NCBI GenBank assembly: GCA_964559535.1
Contig: CAZLIC010000012.1
Location: 15,229 to 79,228, forward strand
DNA: 64,000 nt
From: CAZLIC01 sp964559535
GTDB lineage: Bacteria > Pseudomonadota > Alphaproteobacteria > Rhodobacterales > Rhodobacteraceae
Direction: 5' to 3'
In this document: in pieces, positions 43,492 through 51,964 of the stretch
Layout: every line of letters starts with the position of its first letter
Numbering within the stretch: the stretch's first letter is position 1
Notes under the pieces: model-generated
What the model was told of the DNA's origin: nothing
The model's database searches: none
Seen by the model: the letters and a program-made list of their open reading frames with translations, nothing else
Position numbers and translations under genes: made by a program

Positions 43492-44490
43492 CTAGGACGC
43501 GGGTGGAAGATAGCCTGAGAAAGCCGACCTTTCCCGGCGAAACGCCGAAGGCGTGGTGCCAAATCGGCGGCGGAAGGCGCGGGCAAAGACCGCGGGCGAG
43601 GTAAAGCCGGTGCGCGCGGCCACCAGCGCCAGCGGATGGCGCGTATCAACCAGCATGCGCTGCGCGGCCTGCAGCCGGATTTCCAGGAAGAATGCCCCCG
43701 GCGTGGTGGCATAGGCCGCGCGGAACAGGGTCTCCAGCCGTCGTGCCGAAAGGCCAACCGCTGCTGCAATCGCCGGAAGCGGCGGCGGCGTCTCGATCTG
43801 CTCCTCCATCGCGCGGATGGCCCGGGCCACGCGCGGATCGGCCTCGCCCGTCACCTTTGCCTGCGGCACCGTTCCCCCCGTCTGGGTCGCGATGAAACTA
43901 TGCGCCACCTCCAGCGCCGTCTGCGCGCCATGCCGCTGTCCGATCAGGTGCAGCATCAGATCGAAAGCCGGGGCCGCCCCGCCGGCGGTGATCCGGTTGC
44001 CGCTGACGACAAATCGGTCGGACACCACGGTCACGGCCGGAAAGGCCACCGCAAAGTCCTCCAACTCCTCCCAGTGAGTCGTCGCCCGGTGCCCGTCCAG
44101 CAGACCGGCGCGCGCCAGCACCCAAGACCCGGTCTCGATCGCGCCAACAACCGGAACGCCCCGCGCCGCCTGACGAATGGCACGCACGGTGGCCGCAGTG
44201 GCCACCTCGGCAATGCGGAAGCCCGCGACCACCAGCATCAGGTCGGCCCCCTCGGTCCGGACCTCGGGCCAGGCGGGAATGGTGAAGCCACAGGTCAGCG
44301 CGACCTGCGCTCGGCCCGGCGACAGGATGCGCCAGCGCCAAGCCTCGCGCCCCAGGTGCCGGTTGGCGTTGCGCAGCGGGTCCAGCACCGAGGCGACGGA
44401 CAAGAGCGAGGCGTGTTCCAGCACCACAACCGAAACATCCACTACCGGCTTGTGGCGGAACTCGGCCAGAAAGTTTGCACTGGGCGCCAT
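43492..44490 (-). CDS. GlxA-type AraC regulator (CdhR-like)
   Basis: The 332-aa protein has an N-terminal DJ-1/PfpI-like glutamine amidotransferase domain (about 15-190, VSVVVLEHASLLSVASVLDPLR in two parts; GAIETGSWVLARAGLLDG) and a C-terminal AraC helix-turn-helix pair (IAAAVGLSARRLETLFR; VAARTGFTSPAVFARAFR). Pseudomonas CdhR and GbdR, which sense carnitine and betaine, have this form. It diverges from the BKACE gene by 71 nt, so it probably controls the cluster at 44562-49470. Confidence 0.9.
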   Translation of the reverse strand: MAPSANFLAEFRHKPVVDVSVVVLEHASLLSVASVLDPLRNANRHLGREAWRWRILSPGRAQVALTCGFTIPAWPEVRTEGADLMLVVAGFRIAEVATAATVRAIRQAARGVPVVGAIETGSWVLARAGLLDGHRATTHWEELEDFAVAFPAVTVVSDRFVVSGNRITAGGAAPAFDLMLHLIGQRHGAQTALEVAHSFIATQTGGTVPQAKVTGEADPRVARAIRAMEEQIETPPPLPAIAAAVGLSARRLETLFRAAYATTPGAFFLEIRLQAAQRMLVDTRHPLALVAARTGFTSPAVFARAFRRRFGTTPSAFRRERSAFSGYLPPAS

Positions 44491-44561
44491 GTCGAATTCG
44501 TAAATAGCAAAGCATGCCGTGGCAACTGCTGCTATCCCGGGACAACTCAAGGGGGGACAGC

Positions 44562-45476
44562 ATGCCGCTTGCCATGACCAAGGACGTCTTCATCACCTGC
44601 GCCGTCACCGGGTCGGGCGGCACGCAGGACCGCAGCCCGCATGTGCCGCGGTCGCCCGAACAGATCGCCGCCTCGGCCATCGACGCGGCCCGCGCGGGGG
44701 CGGCCATCGTACATTGCCATGTGCGCGACCCCGACACCGGCAAGCCGTCGCGCAAGCTGGAGTACTACCGCGAGGTCACCGACCGCATCCGCGCTTCCGA
44801 GGTGGACGTGGTGCTGAACCTGACCTGCGGCATGGGCGGCGACATCATTTTCGGCGACGTGGAACACCCCATGCCGGTGGGCCCCGGCACCGACATGGTG
44901 GGCGCGACCGAGCGTGTGGCGCATGTGGCCGAGTGCCTGCCGGAAATCTGCACCATCGACTGCGGCACGATGAACTTTGCCGAGGCCGATTATGTGATGA
45001 CAAACACCCCCGGCATGCTGCGCGCCATGGGCAAGATGATGACCGATCTGGGCGTGCTGCCCGAGATCGAGGCTTTCGATACTGGGCACCTTTGGCTTGC
45101 CAAGCGGCTGGTCGAAGAGGGTGTGCTGAAGTCACCGGCGCTGGTGCAACTGTGCATGGGCGTGCCGTGGGGCGCCCCGAATGACCTGAACACCTTCATG
45201 GCCATGGTGAACAACGTGCCCGAAGACTGGAACTGGTCGGCCTTCTCGCTGGGCCGCGACCAGATGGCCTATGTGGCAGCGGCCGTGCTGGCCGGCGGCA
45301 ACGTGCGCGTGGGGCTGGAAGACAACCTGTGGTTGGGCAAAGGCCAGCTGGCCACCAACGCGCAGCTGGTGGAACGGGCGGTCACGATCGTGTCGAACAT
45401 GGGCGCCCGGGTGATGGGGCCAGCCGAGGTACGGGCCAAGCTTGGCCTGGTGAAGCGCGCGCCGGCGGGGGCATAG
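44562..45476 (+). CDS. Beta-keto acid cleavage enzyme (BKACE), probably dehydrocarnitine cleavage
   Basis: The 304-aa TIM-barrel protein of the DUF849 family has TCAVTGSG near the start, the zinc-binding HCHVRDPDTGKPS and the catalytic region CTIDCGTMNF. The family condenses a beta-keto acid with acetyl-CoA and splits it; in carnitine degraders the substrate is 3-dehydrocarnitine, giving betaine and acetoacetyl-CoA. The carnitine role here is inferred from the CdhR-like regulator and CaiD-like neighbour. The ribosome site AAGGGGGGAC precedes the ATG. Confidence 0.88.
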   Translation: MPLAMTKDVFITCAVTGSGGTQDRSPHVPRSPEQIAASAIDAARAGAAIVHCHVRDPDTGKPSRKLEYYREVTDRIRASEVDVVLNLTCGMGGDIIFGDVEHPMPVGPGTDMVGATERVAHVAECLPEICTIDCGTMNFAEADYVMTNTPGMLRAMGKMMTDLGVLPEIEAFDTGHLWLAKRLVEEGVLKSPALVQLCMGVPWGAPNDLNTFMAMVNNVPEDWNWSAFSLGRDQMAYVAAAVLAGGNVRVGLEDNLWLGKGQLATNAQLVERAVTIVSNMGARVMGPAEVRAKLGLVKRAPAGA

Positions 45477-45479
45477 GCC

Positions 45480-46643
45480 ATGGACTTCGGACTGACCGAC
45501 GAACAGCGCATGATCGTCGAGACGACGCGCGCCTTTGTCGAAACCGAACTTTTCCCGCACGAGCAAATGGTTGAACGCAGCGGCGTTCTGCCCGTTGAGC
45601 TGATCCGCGAGATCCAGAAAAAGGCCATCGCGGCGGGGCTTTATGCCGCGAACATGCCGGAAGAGGTGGGCGGCGCGGGGCTGGATACGCTGTCGTGGCT
45701 GCTATATGAAAAGGAACTTGGCCGGGCGAACTATGCCCTGCACTGGACCTGCGTGGCGCGACCCTCGAACATCCTGCTGGCGGGGAACAAGGACCAGCGC
45801 GAGCGGTACCTGATGCCCTGTATCCGGGGCGAAACCTGGGATTGCCTGGCCATGACGGAACCGGGCGCCGGGTCGGACCTGCGGGGGATGAAGGCATCCG
45901 CCCGGCCCGATGGCGGCGACTGGGTGCTGAACGGCACCAAGCATTTCATTTCGCACGCCGACCTTGCCGGTTTCACCATCGCCTTCATGGCGACCGGAGA
46001 GGAACAGACAGCGCGCGGGCCGAAAAAGCTGATCACCGCCTTCTTCGTCGACAAGGGCACGCCAGGGTTCACGGTGCGCGAAGGCTACCGCAACGTCTCG
46101 CACCGCGGCTACACCAACGCGGTGCTGGAGTTCGATGACTGCCGGGTGCCCGCCGCCAATGTGCTGGGCGAGGTGCACAAGGGCTTTGAGGTGGCGAATT
46201 CCTGGCTGGGCGCAACGCGGCTGCAGGTGGCGTCCACCTGCCTGGGCCGCGCCGAACGGGCGCTGGACCTGGCCGTGCGCTATGCGGCCGACCGTCGCCA
46301 GTTCGGCCAGCAGATCGGCAAGTTCCAGGGAGTTTCCTTCAAGCTTGCGGACATGGCGCTGGAACTGAAGGCGGCCGAGTTGCTGACGCGCGAGGCGGCG
46401 TGGAAGTACGACCGGGGCACGGTCACCGACGGCGACATGGCGATGGCCAAGCTGAAGGCGACCGAGGTTCTGGCGATGGTGGCGGACGAGGCGATCCAGA
46501 TTCACGGCGGCATGGGGCTGATGGACGAGTTGCCGCTGGAACGCATCTGGCGCGATTCGCGGGTGGAGCGCATCTGGGAGGGGACCAGCGAAATCCAGCG
46601 CCACATCATCAGCCGCGAGCTGCTGCGGCCGCACGGGGCGTGA
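45480..46643 (+). CDS. Acyl-CoA dehydrogenase (CaiA-like)
   Basis: The 387-aa flavoprotein has AMTEPGAGSDLRGMKASA, the FAD-binding RRQFGQQIGKFQGV, and the C-terminal QIHGGMGLMDELPLERIWRD followed by a WEGTSEIQRHIISR block. The region around IWRDSRVERIWEG supplies the base typical of short-chain types. In this context a crotonobetainyl-CoA reductase or gamma-butyrobetainyl-CoA dehydrogenase is likely. It starts 3 nt after the BKACE stop. Confidence 0.9.
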   Translation: MDFGLTDEQRMIVETTRAFVETELFPHEQMVERSGVLPVELIREIQKKAIAAGLYAANMPEEVGGAGLDTLSWLLYEKELGRANYALHWTCVARPSNILLAGNKDQRERYLMPCIRGETWDCLAMTEPGAGSDLRGMKASARPDGGDWVLNGTKHFISHADLAGFTIAFMATGEEQTARGPKKLITAFFVDKGTPGFTVREGYRNVSHRGYTNAVLEFDDCRVPAANVLGEVHKGFEVANSWLGATRLQVASTCLGRAERALDLAVRYAADRRQFGQQIGKFQGVSFKLADMALELKAAELLTREAAWKYDRGTVTDGDMAMAKLKATEVLAMVADEAIQIHGGMGLMDELPLERIWRDSRVERIWEGTSEIQRHIISRELLRPHGA

Positions 46644-46645
46644 CG

Positions 46646-48673
46646 ATGCGTGACCTGACACGCCTGTTCCGGCCGCGATCCATCGCGCTGTTCGGAGGCG
46701 GCTGGGTCGACAACGTGGTCGCCCAGTTGCAGAAATCGAACTATCAGGGCGCCATCTGGCCGGTGAACCCCAAGCGTTCACATATCCGCGGCATCCCCTG
46801 CATTGCCGATATCGAGCACTTGCCCGGCGCGCCCGATGCCGCCTTCGTGGGCGTGAACCGCGAGGCGTCAGTGGGGGTGATTGCCGCGCTGTCGGCCATG
46901 GGAGCGGGCGGGGCCACCTGTTTTGCGTCCGGCTTTGCCGAAAGCGAGGACACCGGCGGCGCCGATCTTCAGGCGCGGCTGGTGGCGGCGGCGGGCGACA
47001 TGCCGATTGTGGGCCCCAACTGCTATGGCTTCTTGAACTACCTCGACAACGTCACCTTCTGGCCCGACCAGCATGGCGGGCTACCCGTGACGTCAGGTGT
47101 GGCGATTGTCGGCCAGTCGTCGAACATGGCAATCAACATGACGATGCAGGCGCGCGGCCTGCCGATTGCCTATGTGCTGACGGCGGGCAACCAGGCGCAG
47201 ACTTCGCTGTCCGATCTGGGGCTTATGGCGCTGGCCGACGACCGCGTTACCGCGTTGGGCCTGCACATCGAGGGGTTTGGCGACATCCGCGCGTTCGAGG
47301 CATTGGCGGCCGAGGCGCGGGCGCAGGGCAAGCCGGTGGTGGTGCTGAAATCGGGGCACTCCGCGGCGGCGCAGGCGGCCACGATGACGCATACCGCCTC
47401 GCTGGCCGGGGGGGCCGCGGCCAGTTCGGCGCTGATCGCGCGACTGGGCATGGTTGAGGTGCGGGGGCTGGCGGCGTTTCTGGAAACGCTGAAACTGCTG
47501 CACTTCGGCGGGCCGCTGGCGGGCTCCGGCATCGGGTCGGTCAGTTGCTCGGGCGGCGAGGCCAGCCTGATGGCCGATGTGGCGCTGGGAACGGCGATCG
47601 AATGGCCTGCTTTCACGGCAGAGGGCAAGGCGCGGCTGAACACCATCCTCGGCCCCATCGTGACGGTCGCCAACCCGTTGGATTACCACACCTTCATCTG
47701 GGGTGACACGGCGCGGATGACGGATTGTTTCGCCGCCGTTTTGGGCGAAACCCGGGCGCTGACCGTGTTCGTGCTGGACCTGCCACGGAACGACCGCTGC
47801 GACCCTTCGGGCTATCGCTGTGCCGTCGATGCGATCATCGGGGCGGCGCGGCGAACCGGGGCGCGGTCGGCGGTGCTGGCCAGCCTGCCCGAGAACCTGA
47901 CCGAGGCCCTGACGGCCGAGTTCATGGCGGCAGGCATCGTATGCCTGCATGGCATGGCCGAAGGGATTGCGGCGATTGATGCGGCGATCCGGGCGGGGCG
48001 TTCGGTGCCGGTTGCGGCGCCGGTTCTGCTGCACACCGAACCGCGGGCGGTGCGGGCGCTGACCGAGGGCGAGGCGAAGGCGGCGCTGGCGGCGCATGGG
48101 CTGGACGTGCCGCGGTCGGTGCTGGCGGATACGCCTGAAGCGCTGGGCAAAGCCTTGGCCGGATTGCGTTTTCCGCTAGCGGTGAAGGGGCAAGGGATCG
48201 CGCACAAGACCGAGGCAGGGGCGGTGCGATTGGGTGTCCTGTCACCGGACGCGGCGGTTTCGGCGGCTTTGGCGATGGGTGGGGCGACCGGGTATCTGGC
48301 CGAAGAGATGGTGACAGGTGCGGTGGCGGAACTGCTGATAGGCATCACGCGCGATCCGACGGGGCTGGTGCTGCTGACCGTCGGTGCCGGCGGGGTGATG
48401 GCCGAGTTGCTGGCCGATACCGCCAGCCTGCTGCTGCCCGCCGAAGATGCACAGATCGAACAGGCGCTGCGGCGGTTGAAGGTGGCGCGCCTGCTGGACG
48501 GCTGGCGCGGTGCGCCCGCAGCAGATTTTGCCAGCATCGTCCGGGCGATACAGGCCATCTCTTCTTATGCCATGGCAACCGCCGGGCTGGCCGAACTGGA
48601 CGTGAACCCGCTGATCGCCACACCTGACCGGGTCGTGGCGGTGGATGCGTTGATCCTGAAAGGTGAACCATGA
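46646..48673 (+). CDS. ADP-forming acyl-CoA ligase (acetate-CoA ligase family)
   Basis: This 675-aa protein combines the alpha and beta parts of NDP-forming CoA ligases: a CoA-binding Rossmann domain (RPRSIALFGGGW, VGVNREAS), a succinyl-CoA-ligase-like domain (GVAIVGQSSNMAI) with the phospho-His region, and a C-terminal ATP-grasp domain (about 440-675, LAVKGQGIAHKTEAGAVRLG). It would activate carnitine, crotonobetaine or butyrobetaine with ATP to ADP and phosphate, replacing the AMP-forming CaiC. The stop overlaps the next start (ATGA). Confidence 0.88.
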   Translation: MRDLTRLFRPRSIALFGGGWVDNVVAQLQKSNYQGAIWPVNPKRSHIRGIPCIADIEHLPGAPDAAFVGVNREASVGVIAALSAMGAGGATCFASGFAESEDTGGADLQARLVAAAGDMPIVGPNCYGFLNYLDNVTFWPDQHGGLPVTSGVAIVGQSSNMAINMTMQARGLPIAYVLTAGNQAQTSLSDLGLMALADDRVTALGLHIEGFGDIRAFEALAAEARAQGKPVVVLKSGHSAAAQAATMTHTASLAGGAAASSALIARLGMVEVRGLAAFLETLKLLHFGGPLAGSGIGSVSCSGGEASLMADVALGTAIEWPAFTAEGKARLNTILGPIVTVANPLDYHTFIWGDTARMTDCFAAVLGETRALTVFVLDLPRNDRCDPSGYRCAVDAIIGAARRTGARSAVLASLPENLTEALTAEFMAAGIVCLHGMAEGIAAIDAAIRAGRSVPVAAPVLLHTEPRAVRALTEGEAKAALAAHGLDVPRSVLADTPEALGKALAGLRFPLAVKGQGIAHKTEAGAVRLGVLSPDAAVSAALAMGGATGYLAEEMVTGAVAELLIGITRDPTGLVLLTVGAGGVMAELLADTASLLLPAEDAQIEQALRRLKVARLLDGWRGAPAADFASIVRAIQAISSYAMATAGLAELDVNPLIATPDRVVAVDALILKGEP

Positions 48674-49470
48674 CGATGCAGATGCGAACCGAAGTCCCGA
48701 TCCGCACTCGCCGTGAAGGCGCTGTGCTGGAGGTGACGCTGGACCGTCCCAAGGCCAACGCGATTGACCTGGTCACCAGCCGCATCATGGGCCTGACCTT
48801 CCGCGATTTCCGCGACGACGACAGCCTGCGGGTGGCGATCCTGCGGGCCGAGGGCGACAAGTTCTTCTGCCCCGGCTGGGACTTGAAGGCCGCGGCGGCG
48901 GGCGATGCGGTGGATGGCGACTATGGCGTGGGCGGCTTTGGCGGGTTGCAGGAATTGCCCAATCTCAACAAGCCGGTGATCGCGGCTGTAAATGGAATCT
49001 GCTGTGGTGGGGGGCTGGAACTTGCACTTTCCTGCGATCTGATCCTGGCTTCGGCCAACGCGACCTTTGCCCTGCCGGAAATCCGGTCCGGCACGGTTGC
49101 CGATGCCGCCAGCATCAAGCTGCCCAAGCGCATTCCCTATCATGTGGCGATGGACCTGTTGTTGACCGGGCGGTGGATGGATGCGGAAGAGGCGCTGCGC
49201 TGGGGCATCCTGAAGGAAATCACCACGCCGGGCGACCTGCTGGCCAAGGCATGGGATCTTGCCCGGCTGCTCTCCTCCGGGCCGCCGCTGGTGTACGCGG
49301 CGATCAAGGAGGTGGTTCGGCAGGCCGAGGACATGCGGTTCCAGGACGCGCTGAACCGCATCACCAAGCGGCAGATGCCCACGGTGGACCGGCTGTATTC
49401 CAGCGAGGACCAGCTGGAGGGCGCGCGCGCCTTTGCCGAAAAGCGCGACCCGGTGTGGAAGGGGCGGTAG
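48670..49470 (+). CDS. Enoyl-CoA hydratase, carnitinyl-CoA dehydratase-like (CaiD)
   Basis: The 266-aa crotonase is close to enterobacterial CaiD from memory of that protein: LDRPKANAID, FRDDDSLRVAIL, GWDLKAAA, KPVIAAVNG, GGGLELALSCD, ALRWGIL, and the identical C-terminus AFAEKRDPVWKGR. It should interconvert L-carnitinyl-CoA and crotonobetainyl-CoA. The catalytic glutamate region ALPEIRSGTV is present. Its stop codon abuts that of the convergent permease gene. Confidence 0.88.
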   Translation: MTMQMRTEVPIRTRREGAVLEVTLDRPKANAIDLVTSRIMGLTFRDFRDDDSLRVAILRAEGDKFFCPGWDLKAAAAGDAVDGDYGVGGFGGLQELPNLNKPVIAAVNGICCGGGLELALSCDLILASANATFALPEIRSGTVADAASIKLPKRIPYHVAMDLLLTGRWMDAEEALRWGILKEITTPGDLLAKAWDLARLLSSGPPLVYAAIKEVVRQAEDMRFQDALNRITKRQMPTVDRLYSSEDQLEGARAFAEKRDPVWKGR

Positions 49471-49477
49471 CTACCGC
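49464..49477. terminator. Palindrome spanning two convergent stop codons
   Basis: GCGGTAGCTACCGC is a perfect 14-nt palindrome containing both the crotonase stop (TAG) and, on the other strand, the permease stop (TAG). The genes end at 49470 and 49471 with nothing between. A small hairpin with an AGCT loop followed by CTCTTTC could act as a weak terminator. Confidence 0.4.
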
Positions 49478-50439
49478 TCTTTCACGTAGGGCTCGCCGCC
49501 CGCGCGGGGCGGCACCGCCTTGCCGCCGAAGCCGGCCAGGATGACCACGGTCAGGATGTAGGGCAGCGCCTGGGTGAACTGCACGGGGATCACGAACAGG
49601 CCCAGGTCGATGTTCTGATAGCGGATGGCGATAGCCTCCAGGAGGCCGAACAGGAAACAGGCCCACAGCGCGGGCCAGGGCCGCCATTTGGCAAAGATCA
49701 GTGCTGCCAGGGCGATAAACCCCTTGCCTGCCGTCATTTCCTTGCCGAACCCCGCCGCCAGCGCGGTGGAAAGGTACGCCCCCGCCAGCCCGCACAGCAC
49801 GCCGCAGATCAGCACGGCGGCAAAGCGGATGCCGTTGACGCTGACCCCTGCGGTATCGACGGCCGCGGGGTTTTCGCCCACCGCGCGCAGGCGCAGGCCG
49901 AAGCGTGTGGCATAGAGCAGCCAGGCAACAAACGGCACCATCGCCAGCGCCACATAGACCAGCACCGCATGCCCCGAGATCAGGTCGGAGTACACCGGTC
50001 CGGCAATGGGAATGCCAGCCACGCTGTCGGCAAAGGGCAGGTTGATGGGCAGCATCCGCGCGTCGCCCTGCAGGGGTGGCGTGCGGCCGCCCTGGCCGAA
50101 CCAGCTCTGCGCCAGAAGCACCGTCAGGCCGCTGGCCAGGAAGTTGATGGCGACGCCGGAAATCAGCTGGTTGCCGCGGAAGGTGATCGAGGCGACGCCG
50201 TGGATCGCTGCCATCCCGACCGAGGCACTGATCCCCGCCAGCACCCCCAGCCAGACCGACCCGGTGACGGCCGCTATCGCCCCCGACAGAAAGGCAGAGG
50301 CCAGCATCTTGCCTTCGAGGCCAATGTCGAAGACGCCTGCGCGCTCTGAGAAGAGCCCGGCCAGGCAGGCCAGGATCAGGGGCGTAGACAGCCGCAGGGC
50401 CGAATCGAGCACCTGGATCAGCGTGGCGAAGCTTTCCAT
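49471..50439 (-). CDS. Nucleoside-type ABC transporter permease (second)
   Basis: The 322-aa inner-membrane permease of the BPD_transp_2 family contains LFSERAGVFDIGLEGKMLASAF, the hallmark of BMP-linked nucleoside/simple sugar transporters, and RLRAVGENPAAVDTAGVSV. About nine helices are present. It pairs with the permease encoded at 50869-51963. Its start overlaps the stop of the 141-aa gene. Confidence 0.93.
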   Translation of the reverse strand: MESFATLIQVLDSALRLSTPLILACLAGLFSERAGVFDIGLEGKMLASAFLSGAIAAVTGSVWLGVLAGISASVGMAAIHGVASITFRGNQLISGVAINFLASGLTVLLAQSWFGQGGRTPPLQGDARMLPINLPFADSVAGIPIAGPVYSDLISGHAVLVYVALAMVPFVAWLLYATRFGLRLRAVGENPAAVDTAGVSVNGIRFAAVLICGVLCGLAGAYLSTALAAGFGKEMTAGKGFIALAALIFAKWRPWPALWACFLFGLLEAIAIRYQNIDLGLFVIPVQFTQALPYILTVVILAGFGGKAVPPRAGGEPYVKER

Positions 50440-50864
50440 CAGAAGTTCTCCGCGAAGGCGGGCAGGTCGATGAAGGGAAACTGTTCGCGGAACCGCCGCA
50501 TCACCCAGGTCTGCGCCTTCAGCGCGGCCAGCGCGCCCGCGCGGCTGATCGTGTCGGTCGGACCTTCGCCGCGCACATGGGCAATGCCGGCCAGCGCATC
50601 CAGCGCCTTTGCGCGCAGATCGGGGTCCGACGGGTTGAAGGGCAGCATCTTCGCGGTCTGGTTGACGCGGTCTGGGCGGGTGTCGGCCAGCGCATCCAGC
50701 AGGAGAAACATGTGGGATGGCAAATCGGCCGGGTCAGTCAGTTCGATCACCCGGTAGACCCAGTCCACCAGCTCATCCCGACTGACCGCCCCGCAATCCT
50801 TGCAGGCCAGCGCAAAGGCCAGATCGGCGCCGTCTTCCTTTGTCAGCCGAAACGGGCCCGCCAT
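50439..50864 (-). CDS. 141-aa protein of unknown function inside a transporter operon
   Basis: A soluble, mostly helical protein starting MAGPFRLTKEDGADLAFALA, with a CKDCG motif near residue 25, an acidic segment VDWVYRVIELTDPADLPSHM, and a C-terminal FREQFPFIDLPAFAENF. It has no signal or membrane segment. The ATG at 50864 has GGAAGGGG upstream. It lies 4 nt after one permease gene and overlaps the next (TGATG), so it is made with the transporter. I do not recognise the family. Confidence 0.8.
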   Translation of the reverse strand: MAGPFRLTKEDGADLAFALACKDCGAVSRDELVDWVYRVIELTDPADLPSHMFLLLDALADTRPDRVNQTAKMLPFNPSDPDLRAKALDALAGIAHVRGEGPTDTISRAGALAALKAQTWVMRRFREQFPFIDLPAFAENF

Positions 50865-50868
50865 TGCC

Positions 50869-51963
50869 CTACCCCTTCCGTGCCATGGCAAAGATGGCTT
50901 CCACCGGGCGGCGCACCATGTTGTCCAAGGCCCCGGTGAACAGGATCACCAGCGCCTGGATCACGGTGATCAGTTCGCGCGGAATTTTTGTCCACAGCGC
51001 CAGTTCTGCGCCGCCCTGATAAAGGAAGCCGAACAGGACAGCGGCGAGAAACACGCCGAACGGGTGCGAACGGCCCATCAGAGCCACCGCAATGCCGATG
51101 AAGCCCGCCCCCTCCACGCTGTTCAACAGCAGCCGGTTCGCCTCTCCCTGCACGGTGTTGACGGCCATCAGCCCGGCCAGCCCGCCCGAGATCAGCATGG
51201 CATACATGGTGATCCGCACCGGCGAGATGCCTGCATAGACGGCGGCCTTTTCCGATTTGCCAAAGGCGCGGATCTGGTAGCCCAGCCGCGTGCGCCAGAT
51301 CAGTGCCCAGACGCCAACGCAGGCGATCAGCGCCAGCGGCAGCGTGATGTTGGCAGGTGTCTTGTCCGAAAACGGAATGCCGAACACGCCCAGCACGGCG
51401 TGGAGGCCCGGCAGGTTCGTCACCTCGGGAAAGGTGCCGCTGGCCGGGTCCATGCTGCCTTCGGGGCGCAGCATGTTGACCAGCACGTAGTTCATCACGG
51501 CGGCGGCGATGAAGTTGAACATGATCGTGGTGATCACGATGTGGCTGCCGCGTTTCGCCTGCAGATAGGCGGGCAAGGCCGCCCACAGCGCGCCAAACGC
51601 CGCCGCCATCAGCACGGACGCCAGAAGCGCAATCGACCAGTGCGGCCAGGGGATGAACAGGCACGCGAGCGCCACGCCAAGGCCGCCCAGCGTCGCCTGC
51701 CCCTCGCCGCCAATGTTGAACAGCCCGGCGTGGAAGGCCACCGACACCGCCAGCCCGGTGAACATGAAGTTCGTGGCGTAGTACAGCGTGTAGCCCCAGC
51801 CGTAGGACGACATCAGCGACCCCTCGACCATGATCCACAAGGCATCGACCGGGTTCTCGCCGATGGCCCAGATCACCACGGCCGAAATCAGGAAGGCCAG
51901 TGCCAGGCTGATGGCAGGCACCAGCGCCACGTCGGCCCAGGCCGGAATGCGACCGGATGCCAT
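50869..51963 (-). CDS. Nucleoside-type ABC transporter permease (first)
   Basis: The 364-aa permease has the related BPD_transp_2 fold: FMFTGLAVSVAFHAGLFNIGGEGQATLGGLG, given in parts as GLAVSVAFHAGLFNIGGEGQ, plus TIMFNFIAAAVMNYVL and GFIGIAVALMGRSHPFGV. It forms a heterodimer with the second permease in NupP/NupQ-like systems. It lies 1 nt after the ATPase gene. Confidence 0.94.
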   Translation of the reverse strand: MASGRIPAWADVALVPAISLALAFLISAVVIWAIGENPVDALWIMVEGSLMSSYGWGYTLYYATNFMFTGLAVSVAFHAGLFNIGGEGQATLGGLGVALACLFIPWPHWSIALLASVLMAAAFGALWAALPAYLQAKRGSHIVITTIMFNFIAAAVMNYVLVNMLRPEGSMDPASGTFPEVTNLPGLHAVLGVFGIPFSDKTPANITLPLALIACVGVWALIWRTRLGYQIRAFGKSEKAAVYAGISPVRITMYAMLISGGLAGLMAVNTVQGEANRLLLNSVEGAGFIGIAVALMGRSHPFGVFLAAVLFGFLYQGGAELALWTKIPRELITVIQALVILFTGALDNMVRRPVEAIFAMARKG

Positions 51964-51964
51964 G

